Positions 1-7,572 of a stretch of 21,393 nucleotides of DNA are shown here, piece after piece (position 1 is the first letter of the stretch; every line of letters starts with the position of its first letter). The notes under the pieces are model-generated. The model ran no database searches. It was given only the letters and a program-made list of their open reading frames with translations, and was not told the DNA's origin. The translations under genes and the position numbers were made by a program. The stretch comes from a virus: positions 1-21,393 of the IMG/VR virus record IMGVR_UViG_3300042898_001207; one strand, 5' to 3'.

Positions 1-624
1 GAGCGTTCACGTCAGATGCAAGACATTGCCGACAGAGCCAGAGCCACTCAGGCTCGCGCCTTTGGTGGCTCACGCCAAGGCGTGCAGTCTGCGCTGACAA
101 ATGAGGCTGCATTGCGTCAGGCAGGTACAACTGCTGCTGGATTGCGTCAGGCTGGATTTTCGCAAGCCGCGCAGTTTGGTCAGTCTGATGCTGCACGCCA
201 ATTGCAGGCACAGATGGCAAATCAGGGTGTCTCTTTGACGCTTGAGCAGGCCAACGCCCAACTGCGACAGCAAGCCGCATTGGCGAATCAACAGGCTGGC
301 ATCTCTGGTGCTGGTTTGCGTCAGTCTGCTATTGGTCAGCTTGGACAACTTGGTGCGCAACAGCAAAACCTTGGACTGACTGGCGCAAACGCGGTGATGC
401 TTGCACAGATGGAACGCCAAAAACTTGAGCAGCAAAGACTCGATGCAATGCGAAATTTGCCTTTGGAGCGTTTGGGCATCACTGGCGGCGCACTTGGATT
501 GCAGCCTGCAAGGACTGGCGAGACATCAACACAGCCTTTGTATAGCAGTGGAATTGGCAGTGCGTTGTCTGGCGGCCTGACTGGTGCTTATATTGGTTCG
601 CTGTTACAGCCTAAACCTGTTTGA
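1..624 (+). CDS. Gln/Ala-rich virion-module protein, 5' end cut by window
   Basis: The frame is open from the first base, so the gene very likely starts upstream; the first ATG in the window is at 16 and gives 202 residues. The product is rich in Gln, Ala and Gly with recurring LRQAG-type units, seen as LRQAG at about residues 34 and 43 and LRQSA near 101. The underlying DNA word ATTGCGTCAGGC occurs at 111-122 and 141-152. The sequence suggests long amphipathic helices, then a Gly-rich C-terminus. It is followed 10 bases later by the next long gene of the same late-type series. Such helical Gln/Ala-rich proteins are common among podovirus internal-virion or DNA-ejection proteins, but I recognise no specific family, so the role is inferred from position and composition. 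Confidence 0.7.
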   Translation, partial: ERSRQMQDIADRARATQARAFGGSRQGVQSALTNEAALRQAGTTAAGLRQAGFSQAAQFGQSDAARQLQAQMANQGVSLTLEQANAQLRQQAALANQQAGISGAGLRQSAIGQLGQLGAQQQNLGLTGANAVMLAQMERQKLEQQRLDAMRNLPLERLGITGGALGLQPARTGETSTQPLYSSGIGSALSGGLTGAYIGSLLQPKPV

Positions 625-634
625 GGAAATAAAA

Positions 635-2320
635 ATGGCGACATCATTTGATATGGGACTGCTTGGCGACATCTTTGGCGGTGGCGGTGAGACTGGCCTT
701 GAGGGCTACTTGACGCCAGCGCAGCAGCAGGCAATGCAACGCCAAGGCTTGTTGCAGGCTGCCATGGCTATTGGTCAGGCCAGCGGCCCCAGCACCACTC
801 CACGGTCCTTGATGCAGATTCTCAGCTCTGGCGTTGCCGCTGGTCAGCAGGGCTACTCTGAGGCGCAGAAGAATGCCATCACCAATTTGCTGACTAAGCA
901 GAAGCTCGATGAGTACAAACGCACTCAAGACTTGCGCAATATGTTGATGAAAGGAATTGTTGGCGGTGCTACAGAGCCAACAGTTGCGGCACAGCCTACA
1001 ACACCATTCCCAATGGCTGGTGAAGAAATCAGCCCATTGCAATCTCAAATGATTCCAGGCTTGCCTGTTGGTCCAACAGTTGATCGTGCCTCTTTAATTG
1101 GTCAACAGATGCCAGAAGGCATTACGCCACCATCATTGCCAACTCTGACGGTCACAGCAAAGCCTAAAACTCAACAAGACATTTTTGCTGGCCTCACAAG
1201 AGATCAAAGATTGATCGCTGCTTTAGATCCAAATGCAATACTTCCAAAAATATTTGAAGAAAGCATGAAGAGAGAGAGTTTTGACACCGTCACAGGGTCA
1301 GATGCTTCCGACCTTGGTCTAGATCCTCGCGGCAGGTATCAGATTAACAACAGGACAAATCAGATCACAACTTTGCAAGCTCCTAGTGATGAGTACAAGA
1401 TTGTGACTGGACCGGCAGCCGTCAAACTTGGCTTGCCTGGTGTTGGCAATTTCCAGATTAACACCAAAACAAATCAAGCCACATTGCTTGGGACTCCAGA
1501 AGGCCCATTTGGTGGCGGGACAACTGGATTGGCTTACAACATCTTGTTGAACGAAGATCCAAGCAGCGCCAAATATGCTTTGGCCTATCGTGAGCTGTCC
1601 AAGCCAGTGCCAACTGAACAAGTGCAGGCTGATGGCTCTGTGCGGACTGTGTACACACAGCCTGCGCCTATTCCAGCATCATTTGCAAAGCCAAGCTATA
1701 AAGGCCGTATGCCTACTCCATCAGCAACACCGGCGACTGTCGTTCAGCCTAGTGCTGCGCCAACAAGGGCGGCTCCTGCTGCGGCTGCTCCTGCTGATGG
1801 TGCTGTTGCTGTGCCACCTCCTGCTGGCGCGAAATCAACGCCAATGGCTCCACAGGCAGAAGAGATCAAAACAACTAGAAAAGCCATCAATGCTGGCGTT
1901 GATTTTGTTGCGGCTCTTGATAAGCTGGAAAACATGGTCAGAAGTCAGGGAATGCAAATTGGCGGCCTGGGTGAAGTTGGAGCCGCGCAAGAAGTTGTGT
2001 ATGAAGATTTGCTCACAAAAATCAGACTTGCGGCTGAACTTGGCGTATTGAACAAAGAAGATTTGCCAAGGATTCAAGCTCAACTTGGCAGCCCAACTGC
2101 TTTGTCAACATACATCAAAGGACTTGGCGGCCCATCTGCTTTCTATTCTCAAATTGGCGAATTGAAAAATAAAACCATTGAAGAGACAACTAGAAAGAAT
2201 TTGCAGTTTGGTCAGCCAATCATGCAATTGCCATCAACATTTACTGCGGCTCCAGCTAGGCCGCAAACGCCGCCAGCGATCCTAAAATTGATGCAGCAAT
2301 ACCCAGCGAGGAAACCATAA
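635..2320 (+). CDS. Virion-module protein with a duplicated 32-residue motif
   Basis: 561 residues. ATG 635 is chosen over an upstream in-frame GTG at 584 because GAGGAAAT at 623-630 is a good ribosome-binding site and the 584 start would overlap the previous gene. The N-terminus has a Gly run and helical Ala/Gln segments. Residues about 216-247 and 254-285 are two copies of one motif with pattern VTG..A..LGL...G..QIN..TNQ..TL. A Pro/Ala-rich linker follows (about 350-400), then a helical domain. The stop codon shares one base with the next start (TAATG), so translation is probably coupled. Neighbours suggest an internal-virion or tail-associated protein; no enzymatic motif is visible. Family not identified. 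Confidence 0.85.
   Translation: MATSFDMGLLGDIFGGGGETGLEGYLTPAQQQAMQRQGLLQAAMAIGQASGPSTTPRSLMQILSSGVAAGQQGYSEAQKNAITNLLTKQKLDEYKRTQDLRNMLMKGIVGGATEPTVAAQPTTPFPMAGEEISPLQSQMIPGLPVGPTVDRASLIGQQMPEGITPPSLPTLTVTAKPKTQQDIFAGLTRDQRLIAALDPNAILPKIFEESMKRESFDTVTGSDASDLGLDPRGRYQINNRTNQITTLQAPSDEYKIVTGPAAVKLGLPGVGNFQINTKTNQATLLGTPEGPFGGGTTGLAYNILLNEDPSSAKYALAYRELSKPVPTEQVQADGSVRTVYTQPAPIPASFAKPSYKGRMPTPSATPATVVQPSAAPTRAAPAAAAPADGAVAVPPPAGAKSTPMAPQAEEIKTTRKAINAGVDFVAALDKLENMVRSQGMQIGGLGEVGAAQEVVYEDLLTKIRLAAELGVLNKEDLPRIQAQLGSPTALSTYIKGLGGPSAFYSQIGELKNKTIEETTRKNLQFGQPIMQLPSTFTAAPARPQTPPAILKLMQQYPARKP
1280..1489 (+). repeat. Tandem protein-domain repeat inside the 561-residue gene
   Basis: Two copies of a 32-codon unit at about 1280-1375 and 1394-1489, separated by 18 bases. 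Shared residues include VTG, LGL, QIN and TNQ at matching positions. The DNA copies have diverged, so this is an old domain duplication and not a recent DNA repeat. Confidence 0.7.
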
Positions 2321-4413
2321 TGGCAGACCCAACTATTGATGATCTGTATAAGTCTTTGGAGGCTGCTGATGCGGCTGGAGATACACAGGCTGCACAGGCT
2401 TTGGCAGATTACATCAGGTCATTGCAAATACCTGCGCCAAGTGAAAAGCAAATTGAAATGACAACTGGTGCGCCTTTGGGTGTGCGCGCTGCTGTTGGAT
2501 CTGCCACCACCATGCAAGACAAGTTGGCGACATTGCAGAAGTTCTTTCCTGACGCGCAGCCATACGACAAAGAAAACTTCATCTATACCGACCCCAAGAG
2601 TGGGCGGCCAACATTGATGAACGAGAAGAATCCAGTGTTCTTTGGCGTTCCATTGCCGACAATGGGTGACATTGCTGGCGCTTTGCCAGAGATTTCAGAG
2701 TTTGTTGGTGCTGGAACTGGCGCAGCTTTGATGGCTCCATTTGGACCGCCAGCAATGGTAGGAGGTGCTGGCGTTGGTGGAGCAGCATTCAAAAAGCTCT
2801 ACGAAATGGGCATGCAATATGGTGGTCCAACTGAAGAAACTAGAGGTGGAGCAGAGCAGGCCACAGGAGTCACAAAAGACATTTTGTTGAACGCTATTGG
2901 TCAGCGTGGAGGCCAGCTTGCTGAGAAGTATCTACCTCAATTACTGACGCCAATTCAACAGCAATTGATGGGTTTTCGCCAAGGCATTCCGCAAGCAGCA
3001 TCGCGCCTGGGCATTAAATTACCTGCTGGTGTGGCTACACAAAGCCCAGCAGTTATGCGCATGGAAGCTGGCTTGGCTCAGACACCTGGCGGTGCTCAAG
3101 TCATTGCGCCAAAGTATGAATTGATGCAAGAGCAGATGGGAACAGCCGCCACATCAATTGGCGAAGATATTTCCAAGGCAAGCAAAACTACAGCGCCTCA
3201 AATCTTCACAGAAAAAGGCGGCTTGGGTCAGTTTTTCAAGAAAGGTGCTCAAGCTGCTGGCAAGCGGTTTGAGGAAAGACGCAACCAAATTGATGATTTG
3301 GTGTCGAATGCCGTTGGCCCAAACAATAGATTTGCGGCAAACAACACGGCTCAATTAGTCAACGATTTACGCGCTCGAATTGCAAGAGATCCCAACACCA
3401 TGGGACCACTCTTGCAGCCAGTGATTGACCGTGCCATGCGTGTTGTGGATGACGCAAATGCTGGCTTTGGCGGCGTGTCTTTTGACGCACTTCGCAAAAC
3501 TCGTACAGCTATTGGCCGTGAATTAGATCGACCAGACATCAGCGGATTAACTCAGTCGCCATACTTGTCACAGCTTTATGCTGCACTGAGAGCTGACGTT
3601 GGCGCTGCCGCCAAGCAGTCTGGTCCAATTGCAGACAGATCACTCAAGTTGCATGATCGCTATGTCAGGTTCAACCGTGAGGTGAATCTGCCTGCACTGC
3701 AAAAGATTGTCGATCAGGACTTGGATGTGGCGGCAGCAAACTACGCGCTGTCTGGCACAAAGGATGGCCTTGGCCGTTTGCAATTACTGCGCAGAAACTT
3801 CACGCCTGATGAGTGGGATACCGTCACGGCATCTGTCTGGCAACAACTTGGCAATGCCAAGGCTGGCGTCAAAGAAGGTGCAGATGTTGGCGCTGACACT
3901 TATCAATTCAGCGCAAACACGTTCCTGACAAACTGGAACAACTTGAGCGACAGCGCCAAGAATGTATTGTTTGCTGGCGAGCGTTATCGCAACATCATCC
4001 CAGCCATCAATGATTTGGTGAAGGTGACAACTGGTGCGCGTGAGGCTGGAAAGGCCGTCAACACATCCAACACGGCTGGCGCTCAGATGGTTGCATCGGC
4101 ATTGCTAGGCTCTGGCGGCATGATTGGCGGCGGTTTGTCGGGTGACATGACCCAAGCCCTTGTTGGCGGTGCATCAGCTCTCAGCGGCCTGATTTTGACC
4201 AGCAACACCGCCGCCAAGCTATTGGAAAGCCCTCGGTTTATTCGCTGGGTATCTGACACCAGCAGAGCCGTGGTTAACAACCCCAATTCTTTGACAACGC
4301 AGATTTCCAAGCTGGTCACAATTGCCAATGCCGAGCCAGGCATGAGTGATGCCATTGAGGCGTATTACAAACAGATTCAACCTATTGCGGTTCAAATGCG
4401 TAGAGCGAGATAA
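2320..4413 (+). CDS. Large internal-virion/ejection-type protein
   Basis: 697 residues; the ATG overlaps the preceding TAA by one base. The N-terminal 50 residues are acidic and helical. Residues about 55-105 form a module (R-A-A-V-G-S, then D-A-Q-P-Y, then Y-T-D-P-K-S-G-R-P-T) that I recall in large phage proteins of unknown function. Residues about 115-160 and 585-625 are Gly/Ala-rich hydrophobic stretches that could insert into or cross a membrane, as ejected proteins do. The middle, about 260-480, is a long helical region. It sits third in a row of late genes. A DNA-ejection or inner-capsid protein is the most likely role, inferred from size, composition and position; no lysozyme or protease motif is seen. 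Confidence 0.85.
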   Translation: MADPTIDDLYKSLEAADAAGDTQAAQALADYIRSLQIPAPSEKQIEMTTGAPLGVRAAVGSATTMQDKLATLQKFFPDAQPYDKENFIYTDPKSGRPTLMNEKNPVFFGVPLPTMGDIAGALPEISEFVGAGTGAALMAPFGPPAMVGGAGVGGAAFKKLYEMGMQYGGPTEETRGGAEQATGVTKDILLNAIGQRGGQLAEKYLPQLLTPIQQQLMGFRQGIPQAASRLGIKLPAGVATQSPAVMRMEAGLAQTPGGAQVIAPKYELMQEQMGTAATSIGEDISKASKTTAPQIFTEKGGLGQFFKKGAQAAGKRFEERRNQIDDLVSNAVGPNNRFAANNTAQLVNDLRARIARDPNTMGPLLQPVIDRAMRVVDDANAGFGGVSFDALRKTRTAIGRELDRPDISGLTQSPYLSQLYAALRADVGAAAKQSGPIADRSLKLHDRYVRFNREVNLPALQKIVDQDLDVAAANYALSGTKDGLGRLQLLRRNFTPDEWDTVTASVWQQLGNAKAGVKEGADVGADTYQFSANTFLTNWNNLSDSAKNVLFAGERYRNIIPAINDLVKVTTGAREAGKAVNTSNTAGAQMVASALLGSGGMIGGGLSGDMTQALVGGASALSGLILTSNTAAKLLESPRFIRWVSDTSRAVVNNPNSLTTQISKLVTIANAEPGMSDAIEAYYKQIQPIAVQMRRAR

Positions 4414-4417
4414 CACC

Positions 4418-5614
4418 ATGGCAACAATGCGCCCCACACCCCGCAATGAGCTTTTGGGCTTGTTGTCTGACTATATGGCTGGCGGCTTGGAGTACATGCG
4501 CGACCCGCAAAGGACGCAACAGCTTCAAGGCTTGGCGGGATTGCTGGAGTCAACTGGCATTCCTAAGACAACAGAGCGTTTGGCCTATGGCGAGCCACTG
4601 ACCAACATTGGCCGCGCCAATGTGCCATTGCTCAAGCCTGAGACTGCTGATGCCCTGATGACTGTTGCGCCTATGGCGAAGCCAGCGGCTGTGATGGCAG
4701 GTCGTACAGGTCGAGCAGTGGGACGCATGGCGGGTGAGGAGATCAATGCCGCCATGACTGGTCAGCCTACGAGGTCATTATTGGGAGAAATTACTCCAAG
4801 ACCAAAACAGATATTTAGACCTATTGAAGCAGATAGCATCATTGGCGGTCTTACAGTAAGAAAAGAAATACCGAATACATCATCCATTCAATCATCATTA
4901 GAAAACTATGAAAATCTTGGTTTACAAGAAGTTCCAATGAGCGTATTTCAAGCGAAAGGAAAGCCTAAATATTATTCAAAACAAGAAGAGGAAAGAACAA
5001 AACAACTTGCAAAAGAAATTCAACAAAATAAAGAAATCAATCCTTTAATTGTTGTTAAAGATAATGAAGGATATTACATTCTTGAAGGTGGACATAGGTT
5101 TGATGCTCTAAAAGAATTAGATATAAAGAGCTTTCCTGCTCTTGTTGTTCAAGATACAGATTTATTACCTGTTAGCAAAGCACAAACATTTAACTACCCC
5201 CAACAAGCCGCCCTTGACCTTGCACAGCAAAAGCCTGGACTGCTTGAAATGACTCGCACACCAAGCGAAACAGAGATCAAGAAGATGTCACGCGAAGATC
5301 TACTCACTTGGCTACAAAACAATGATCCTAATGGTCAATATATGGATCCAACGCCAAATCCATCAGTTTCAATGTATCGCACTAGCAAAGGTTATGCTGT
5401 TGAAAATGCAGACTCTGGCGATGTCTTTGAATTCAAGGACTTCAACGAGGCGCAAGATGAATTCAACAGCATGAGATTCTCTAATGCTGAATTCCAGCCC
5501 ATGACGTTGAAAGAGGCTCAAGAGTCTGCCATCAACTACTTGCGAGAATCTGCGCAACCAGCAGAAAGTGCCAAGGTGTTGCCGTTTCAGCGCAAAGGTT
5601 TGCTGTCACCATAA
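4418..5614 (+). CDS. Virion-module protein carrying a ParB/Srx-like domain
   Basis: 398 residues. ATG 4418 follows the previous stop by 4 bases; a longer in-frame extension into that gene is rejected. Residues 1-125 are a helical Ala/Gly/Met-rich region like the neighbouring virion proteins. Residues about 170-245 resemble the ParB/sulfiredoxin fold: a helix with KQLAKEIQQN, strand PLIVV, strand YYILEGG, then the GGHRFDAL box typical of ParB-like N-terminal domains, then PALVV. That fold binds nucleotides, and members are CTPases, nucleases or kinases. DNA coding for about residues 125-260 is clearly more AT-rich than its flanks, suggesting an acquired domain. The C-terminal part (280-398) is unrecognised. 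The 3' end overlaps the convergent minus-strand gene by 28 bases. A payload delivered with the DNA is possible but unproven. Confidence 0.85.
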   Translation: MATMRPTPRNELLGLLSDYMAGGLEYMRDPQRTQQLQGLAGLLESTGIPKTTERLAYGEPLTNIGRANVPLLKPETADALMTVAPMAKPAAVMAGRTGRAVGRMAGEEINAAMTGQPTRSLLGEITPRPKQIFRPIEADSIIGGLTVRKEIPNTSSIQSSLENYENLGLQEVPMSVFQAKGKPKYYSKQEEERTKQLAKEIQQNKEINPLIVVKDNEGYYILEGGHRFDALKELDIKSFPALVVQDTDLLPVSKAQTFNYPQQAALDLAQQKPGLLEMTRTPSETEIKKMSREDLLTWLQNNDPNGQYMDPTPNPSVSMYRTSKGYAVENADSGDVFEFKDFNEAQDEFNSMRFSNAEFQPMTLKEAQESAINYLRESAQPAESAKVLPFQRKGLLSP

Positions 5615-5967
5615 AACGCAGCCACCAGCGGGTCACGTTTAATCTTCCACTTCTTGGCCCTCTCCCGCGCCATCCTGAAGGCATGGTCATCGAGGGACTC
5701 TTTGGCTCTCCACTTAACAAGCCTCTCTCTTGCGGTCAAAGGCTTTGGCCTTGTCGCGTCAGAGCCGATGCCGTAGGCATACACCGCCACCCAGACAGTG
5801 CCAACCCTGCGCCACTCTGTGACGTATATCAGGCCAGATCTGCGCAGCTTGGCAACAAGTATCTGAGCCGACCGCTGGGTGCAGTAGACGGTGGCCGCCA
5901 GCTCATGCGCAGTCAAGACTTGGCGCGTCAGCAGGTCAACGATACGGGGCAGGCGCACTGACTTCAT
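5587..5967 (-). CDS. Putative winged-helix DNA-binding protein
   Basis: 126 residues, last gene of the minus-strand chain. Residues about 8-55 read as a winged helix: a helix with IVDLLTRQVLTAHELA, a recognition-type helix with TQRSAQILVAKLRRSGLI, then strands YVTEW and VAVYAYG as the wing. The C-terminal half is Arg/Lys-rich and helical, possibly DNA-contacting. The start ATG overlaps the stop of the upstream zinc-finger gene (ATGA at 5967-5964), so translation is coupled. Its 3' end overlaps the end of the convergent late gene, so antisense transcription could occur there. Likely a transcriptional regulator; the target is unknown. Confidence 0.8.
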   Translation of the reverse strand: MKSVRLPRIVDLLTRQVLTAHELAATVYCTQRSAQILVAKLRRSGLIYVTEWRRVGTVWVAVYAYGIGSDATRPKPLTARERLVKWRAKESLDDHAFRMARERAKKWKIKRDPLVAAFYGDSKPLR

Positions 5968-6134
5968 TTGGTGTCGCTGTGCTCGCGTCTGGCGTGCCTC
6001 TCGGCCTCATCTTTACGCTGGAAGTACTTGTTGCACTCAGTGCACCGCCACCAAGTTTGCTGCACCACGACAGTCTCTCTCTCGCGGTGCAGACCCTTGG
6101 TGCGGCCATAGAAGGTGCGCACTGGCTCAATCAC
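5964..6134 (-). CDS. C2H2 zinc-finger microprotein (GTG start)
   Basis: 56 residues from GTG 6134, which overlaps the stop of the upstream gene as GTGA; the stop overlaps the next ATG as ATGA. These two couplings fix both ends although the gene is very short. Residues 31-52 match the classical finger spacing: C31-x2-C34-x3-F38-x5-A44-x2-H47-x4-H52, with Phe at the canonical core position and Ala where Leu is usual. The N-terminus is basic and has VVVQQTWWR just before the finger. Prokaryotic zinc-finger proteins of the Ros/MucR type have longer His spacing, so this may be an independent type. Probably nucleic-acid or protein binding; a structural Zn site is inferred from the ligand pattern only. 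Confidence 0.75.
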   Translation of the reverse strand: MIEPVRTFYGRTKGLHRERETVVVQQTWWRCTECNKYFQRKDEAERHARREHSDTK

Positions 6135-6310
6135 TTCTTGGCTGCCTTAGCTAATGCGTAAACCAGAATCGGCTTCTTCTTGCCGATGCCTTGATTCTGC
6201 TGTTGCGTGGCGGCTGACTTCTTGCCAGCGATGTGCCTGCGCAGTGAGTCATCTTTGCTGAAAATTGATGGCGTGCCATCGTTCCAATTGAATGCTGTCT
6301 TAGCGGTCAT
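6131..6310 (-). CDS. Small basic protein, unknown function
   Basis: 59 residues starting MTAKTAFNW. A longer in-frame version from 6388 is rejected because it would run deep into the upstream gene. The start overlaps the end of the upstream gene by 11 bases and the stop overlaps the next GTG by 4 bases. The C-terminal half is rich in Lys and Gln (GKKSAATQQQNQGIGKKK) and ends in AKAAKK, so the protein is strongly basic. No domain is recognised. A nucleic-acid-associated role is possible from charge alone. Confidence 0.7.
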   Translation of the reverse strand: MTAKTAFNWNDGTPSIFSKDDSLRRHIAGKKSAATQQQNQGIGKKKPILVYALAKAAKK

Positions 6311-6488
6311 ATCCCCATTTCCTACATAGTTTCTTGATCTTGGCTCTGAGCTTCTTCTTCTCGCAGACCTTGGCGTGCTGGCTCTCAATCATCTTCTCGC
6401 GCAGTGACTGTGGTGTGGGTGGCGCAGGGAATAACCCATTCCAGCCAATCAGGCCACACACCAAGGCGATGAGAAGGCGGTCTGTCAT
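6300..6488 (-). CDS. Small membrane-anchored or secreted protein
   Basis: 62 residues. Residues about 4-21 (RLLIALVCGLIGWNGLF) form one hydrophobic segment after a short N-terminus, fitting a signal anchor. The remaining 40 residues are charged and basic (EKKKLRAKIKKLCRKW). It overlaps the upstream gene by ATGA and the downstream gene by 11 bases. Its single-span, basic-tail layout could fit a lysis accessory or inner-membrane effector, but no holin, spanin or lipobox signature is clear. Unknown function. Confidence 0.7.
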   Translation of the reverse strand: MTDRLLIALVCGLIGWNGLFPAPPTPQSLREKMIESQHAKVCEKKKLRAKIKKLCRKWGYDR

Positions 6489-6859
6489 GTGTTGAGCTGC
6501 TTGAGTTTGGCTTCAATGGCTCTGGCAAAAGACTTGGCATCAACACCATCCCAAGGGATTTCATCATCATCCGTCAGCCCTACCCATGTGCGCTGTGGTG
6601 GGTTGGTGTGTTGTAAAGCAAAGTCAGCCATCCAGCAGGAAATATCATTTACGAAAGGTGTTCCATCAATAAATTTTTTCCACAAGATTTTTGATTCAAC
6701 AATTTGTTGTGCTTCTTTTTGAAGGGTAATCCACGCCACAGGCTCTTGGCTTTCAAGCTCTGCAATGGCTTGGCGTAGGTCTGTTGCAATCTTGGTTGGG
6801 TAAACAAAGTTTCCCGACTCAAAAAATTCAAGCGCCTGTTTCATTGCCTCTTGTGTCAT
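6485..6859 (-). CDS. Phage accessory protein of unknown function
   Basis: 124 residues. The N-terminal 45 residues form helices (MKQALEFFES, then TDLRQAIAELESQEPVAW). This layout, with an alanine/leucine helix followed by Q-E-P-V-A-W, is common in accessory-region phage proteins of unknown function. The C-terminus ends in an acidic then helical segment (DDDEIPWDG, then FARAIEAKLKQL). Start and stop both overlap neighbours as ATGA. Base composition inside about 6650-6730 is more AT-rich than its surroundings. No catalytic motif is visible. Confidence 0.75.
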   Translation of the reverse strand: MTQEAMKQALEFFESGNFVYPTKIATDLRQAIAELESQEPVAWITLQKEAQQIVESKILWKKFIDGTPFVNDISCWMADFALQHTNPPQRTWVGLTDDDEIPWDGVDAKSFARAIEAKLKQLNT

Positions 6860-7008
6860 TCACTCTTCCCCTTAATCACTTTTTGCACCACTTCCCTTGT
6901 GGTGAAACGGTGCTCATTGGCGCACATGTATCGCCTGTACACCTCATTGTTTGGCCGCGCCCTTGTCTCAAGCACGCTGACCCATTTGGCGCAAACTGGA
7001 CACTTCAC
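6856..7008 (-). CDS. NrdR/Ogr-like zinc-ribbon microprotein (GTG start)
   Basis: 50 residues. GTG 7008 overlaps the upstream TGA (GTGA) and the stop overlaps the next ATG (ATGA), which fixes the ends. C3-x2-C6 and C29-x3-H33 form a probable zinc ribbon. The stretch around YRRYMC and HRFTTRE resembles the NrdR N-terminal zinc ribbon (R-R-x-C, then R-F-T-T-x-E), with His replacing the last Cys. The ATP-cone of full NrdR is absent. Likely a small DNA-binding regulator; alternatives are an Ogr/Delta-like activator or an inhibitor acting on a host factor. Confidence 0.75.
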   Translation of the reverse strand: MKCPVCAKWVSVLETRARPNNEVYRRYMCANEHRFTTREVVQKVIKGKSE

Positions 7009-7115
7009 TTGATCTCCCAAGAGTCCAGCAGCACCACGATGAAGGCATAGACAACAATGAACAGGATGGCGATGCCGACCGCGCCAAGGATGACGAAGCT
7101 CAAGACTGTTTCCAT
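7005..7115 (-). CDS. 36-residue single-span membrane microprotein
   Basis: METVLSFVILG starts a protein whose residues 5-30 are almost entirely hydrophobic, ending in the charged tail DSWEIK. This is one transmembrane helix with little else. It overlaps the upstream gene by 16 bases and the downstream gene by 4 bases (GTGA). AAGGTG 12 bases before the ATG is a fair ribosome-binding site. Small single-span phage proteins include holin-like and superinfection-exclusion proteins; the sequence does not decide which. Confidence 0.65.
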   Translation of the reverse strand: METVLSFVILGAVGIAILFIVVYAFIVVLLDSWEIK

Positions 7116-7306
7116 AATTTCAGCACCTTAGAGTCAATGGGTTTGGGTTCCTCTGTCAGATGGGCGTTGCCAAATGTTGGCTTCCATCCGCGCTTGCGCC
7201 AAGTGGCTTGCACGTCAGCGCCTCGCGTTGGGACAAATTCTGGTGAGGTGATCAATATGCTCGGCATCACGATCTTTGTGCCTGCTGGTGGGGTCCATTT
7301 GCTCAT
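7100..7306 (-). CDS. Small phage protein of unknown function
   Basis: 68 residues beginning MSKWTPPAGTK. It has a Pro-rich N-terminus and a basic middle segment (ATWRKRGWKPTFG). The ATG overlaps the TGA of the upstream coiled-coil gene (ATGA), and the 3' end overlaps the membrane microprotein by 16 bases. No family recognised. Reality is supported by the continuous chain of overlaps and lack of competing frames. Confidence 0.65.
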   Translation of the reverse strand: MSKWTPPAGTKIVMPSILITSPEFVPTRGADVQATWRKRGWKPTFGNAHLTEEPKPIDSKVLKLWKQS

Positions 7307-7572
7307 TTCTGTGCCGCCAATAGTTCAATTTCGACTTCTTTGACGCGCTCTCTGAGGATCTGCACCTCATGCTCAAGGGCGCTGATCTTGCGCTCAAGGC
7401 GCTCGCGGGTGCTGTTTTCAGCGTGGACCCATCCGATCAGCGTGCCCTCGGTCACCGCCATCCGCGCCAGCTTGGCGTACTCATCGCGCAACATGAAGCC
7501 GCCACCCACTTCCATGGGCGGGGTGAACTTGTTGACGGCGCGGTCAATCTCGATCTGCATTTTTTCAGACAT
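7303..7572 (-). CDS. Coiled-coil small protein
   Basis: 89 residues. A ribosome-binding site GGAGA lies 5 bases before the ATG. Residues about 1-45 are mixed; residues about 54-88 form a strong heptad-type coiled coil (RERLERKISALEHEVQ, then LRERVKEVEIELLA). It likely dimerises or binds a partner. It overlaps the upstream gene by 8 bases and the downstream gene by 4. Comparable coiled-coil proteins occur as phage scaffolds and as host-factor binders; here the early-type position favours the latter, by inference. Confidence 0.75.
   Translation of the reverse strand: MSEKMQIEIDRAVNKFTPPMEVGGGFMLRDEYAKLARMAVTEGTLIGWVHAENSTRERLERKISALEHEVQILRERVKEVEIELLAAQK

Noticed and set aside
70-435. 121-codon minus-strand frame
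   Set aside because: Lies opposite the Gln/Ala-rich gene; its Leu/Ser/Cys-rich product is a mirror of the repeated Gln/Ala codons.
1575-2051. 158-codon plus-strand frame inside the 561-residue gene
   Set aside because: Low-complexity Leu/Gln/Arg product from frame-shifted Pro/Ala codons, no ribosome-binding site.
5936-6130. 64-codon minus-strand frame
   Set aside because: Conflicts with the zinc-finger gene, which has coupled ends and a clear motif.
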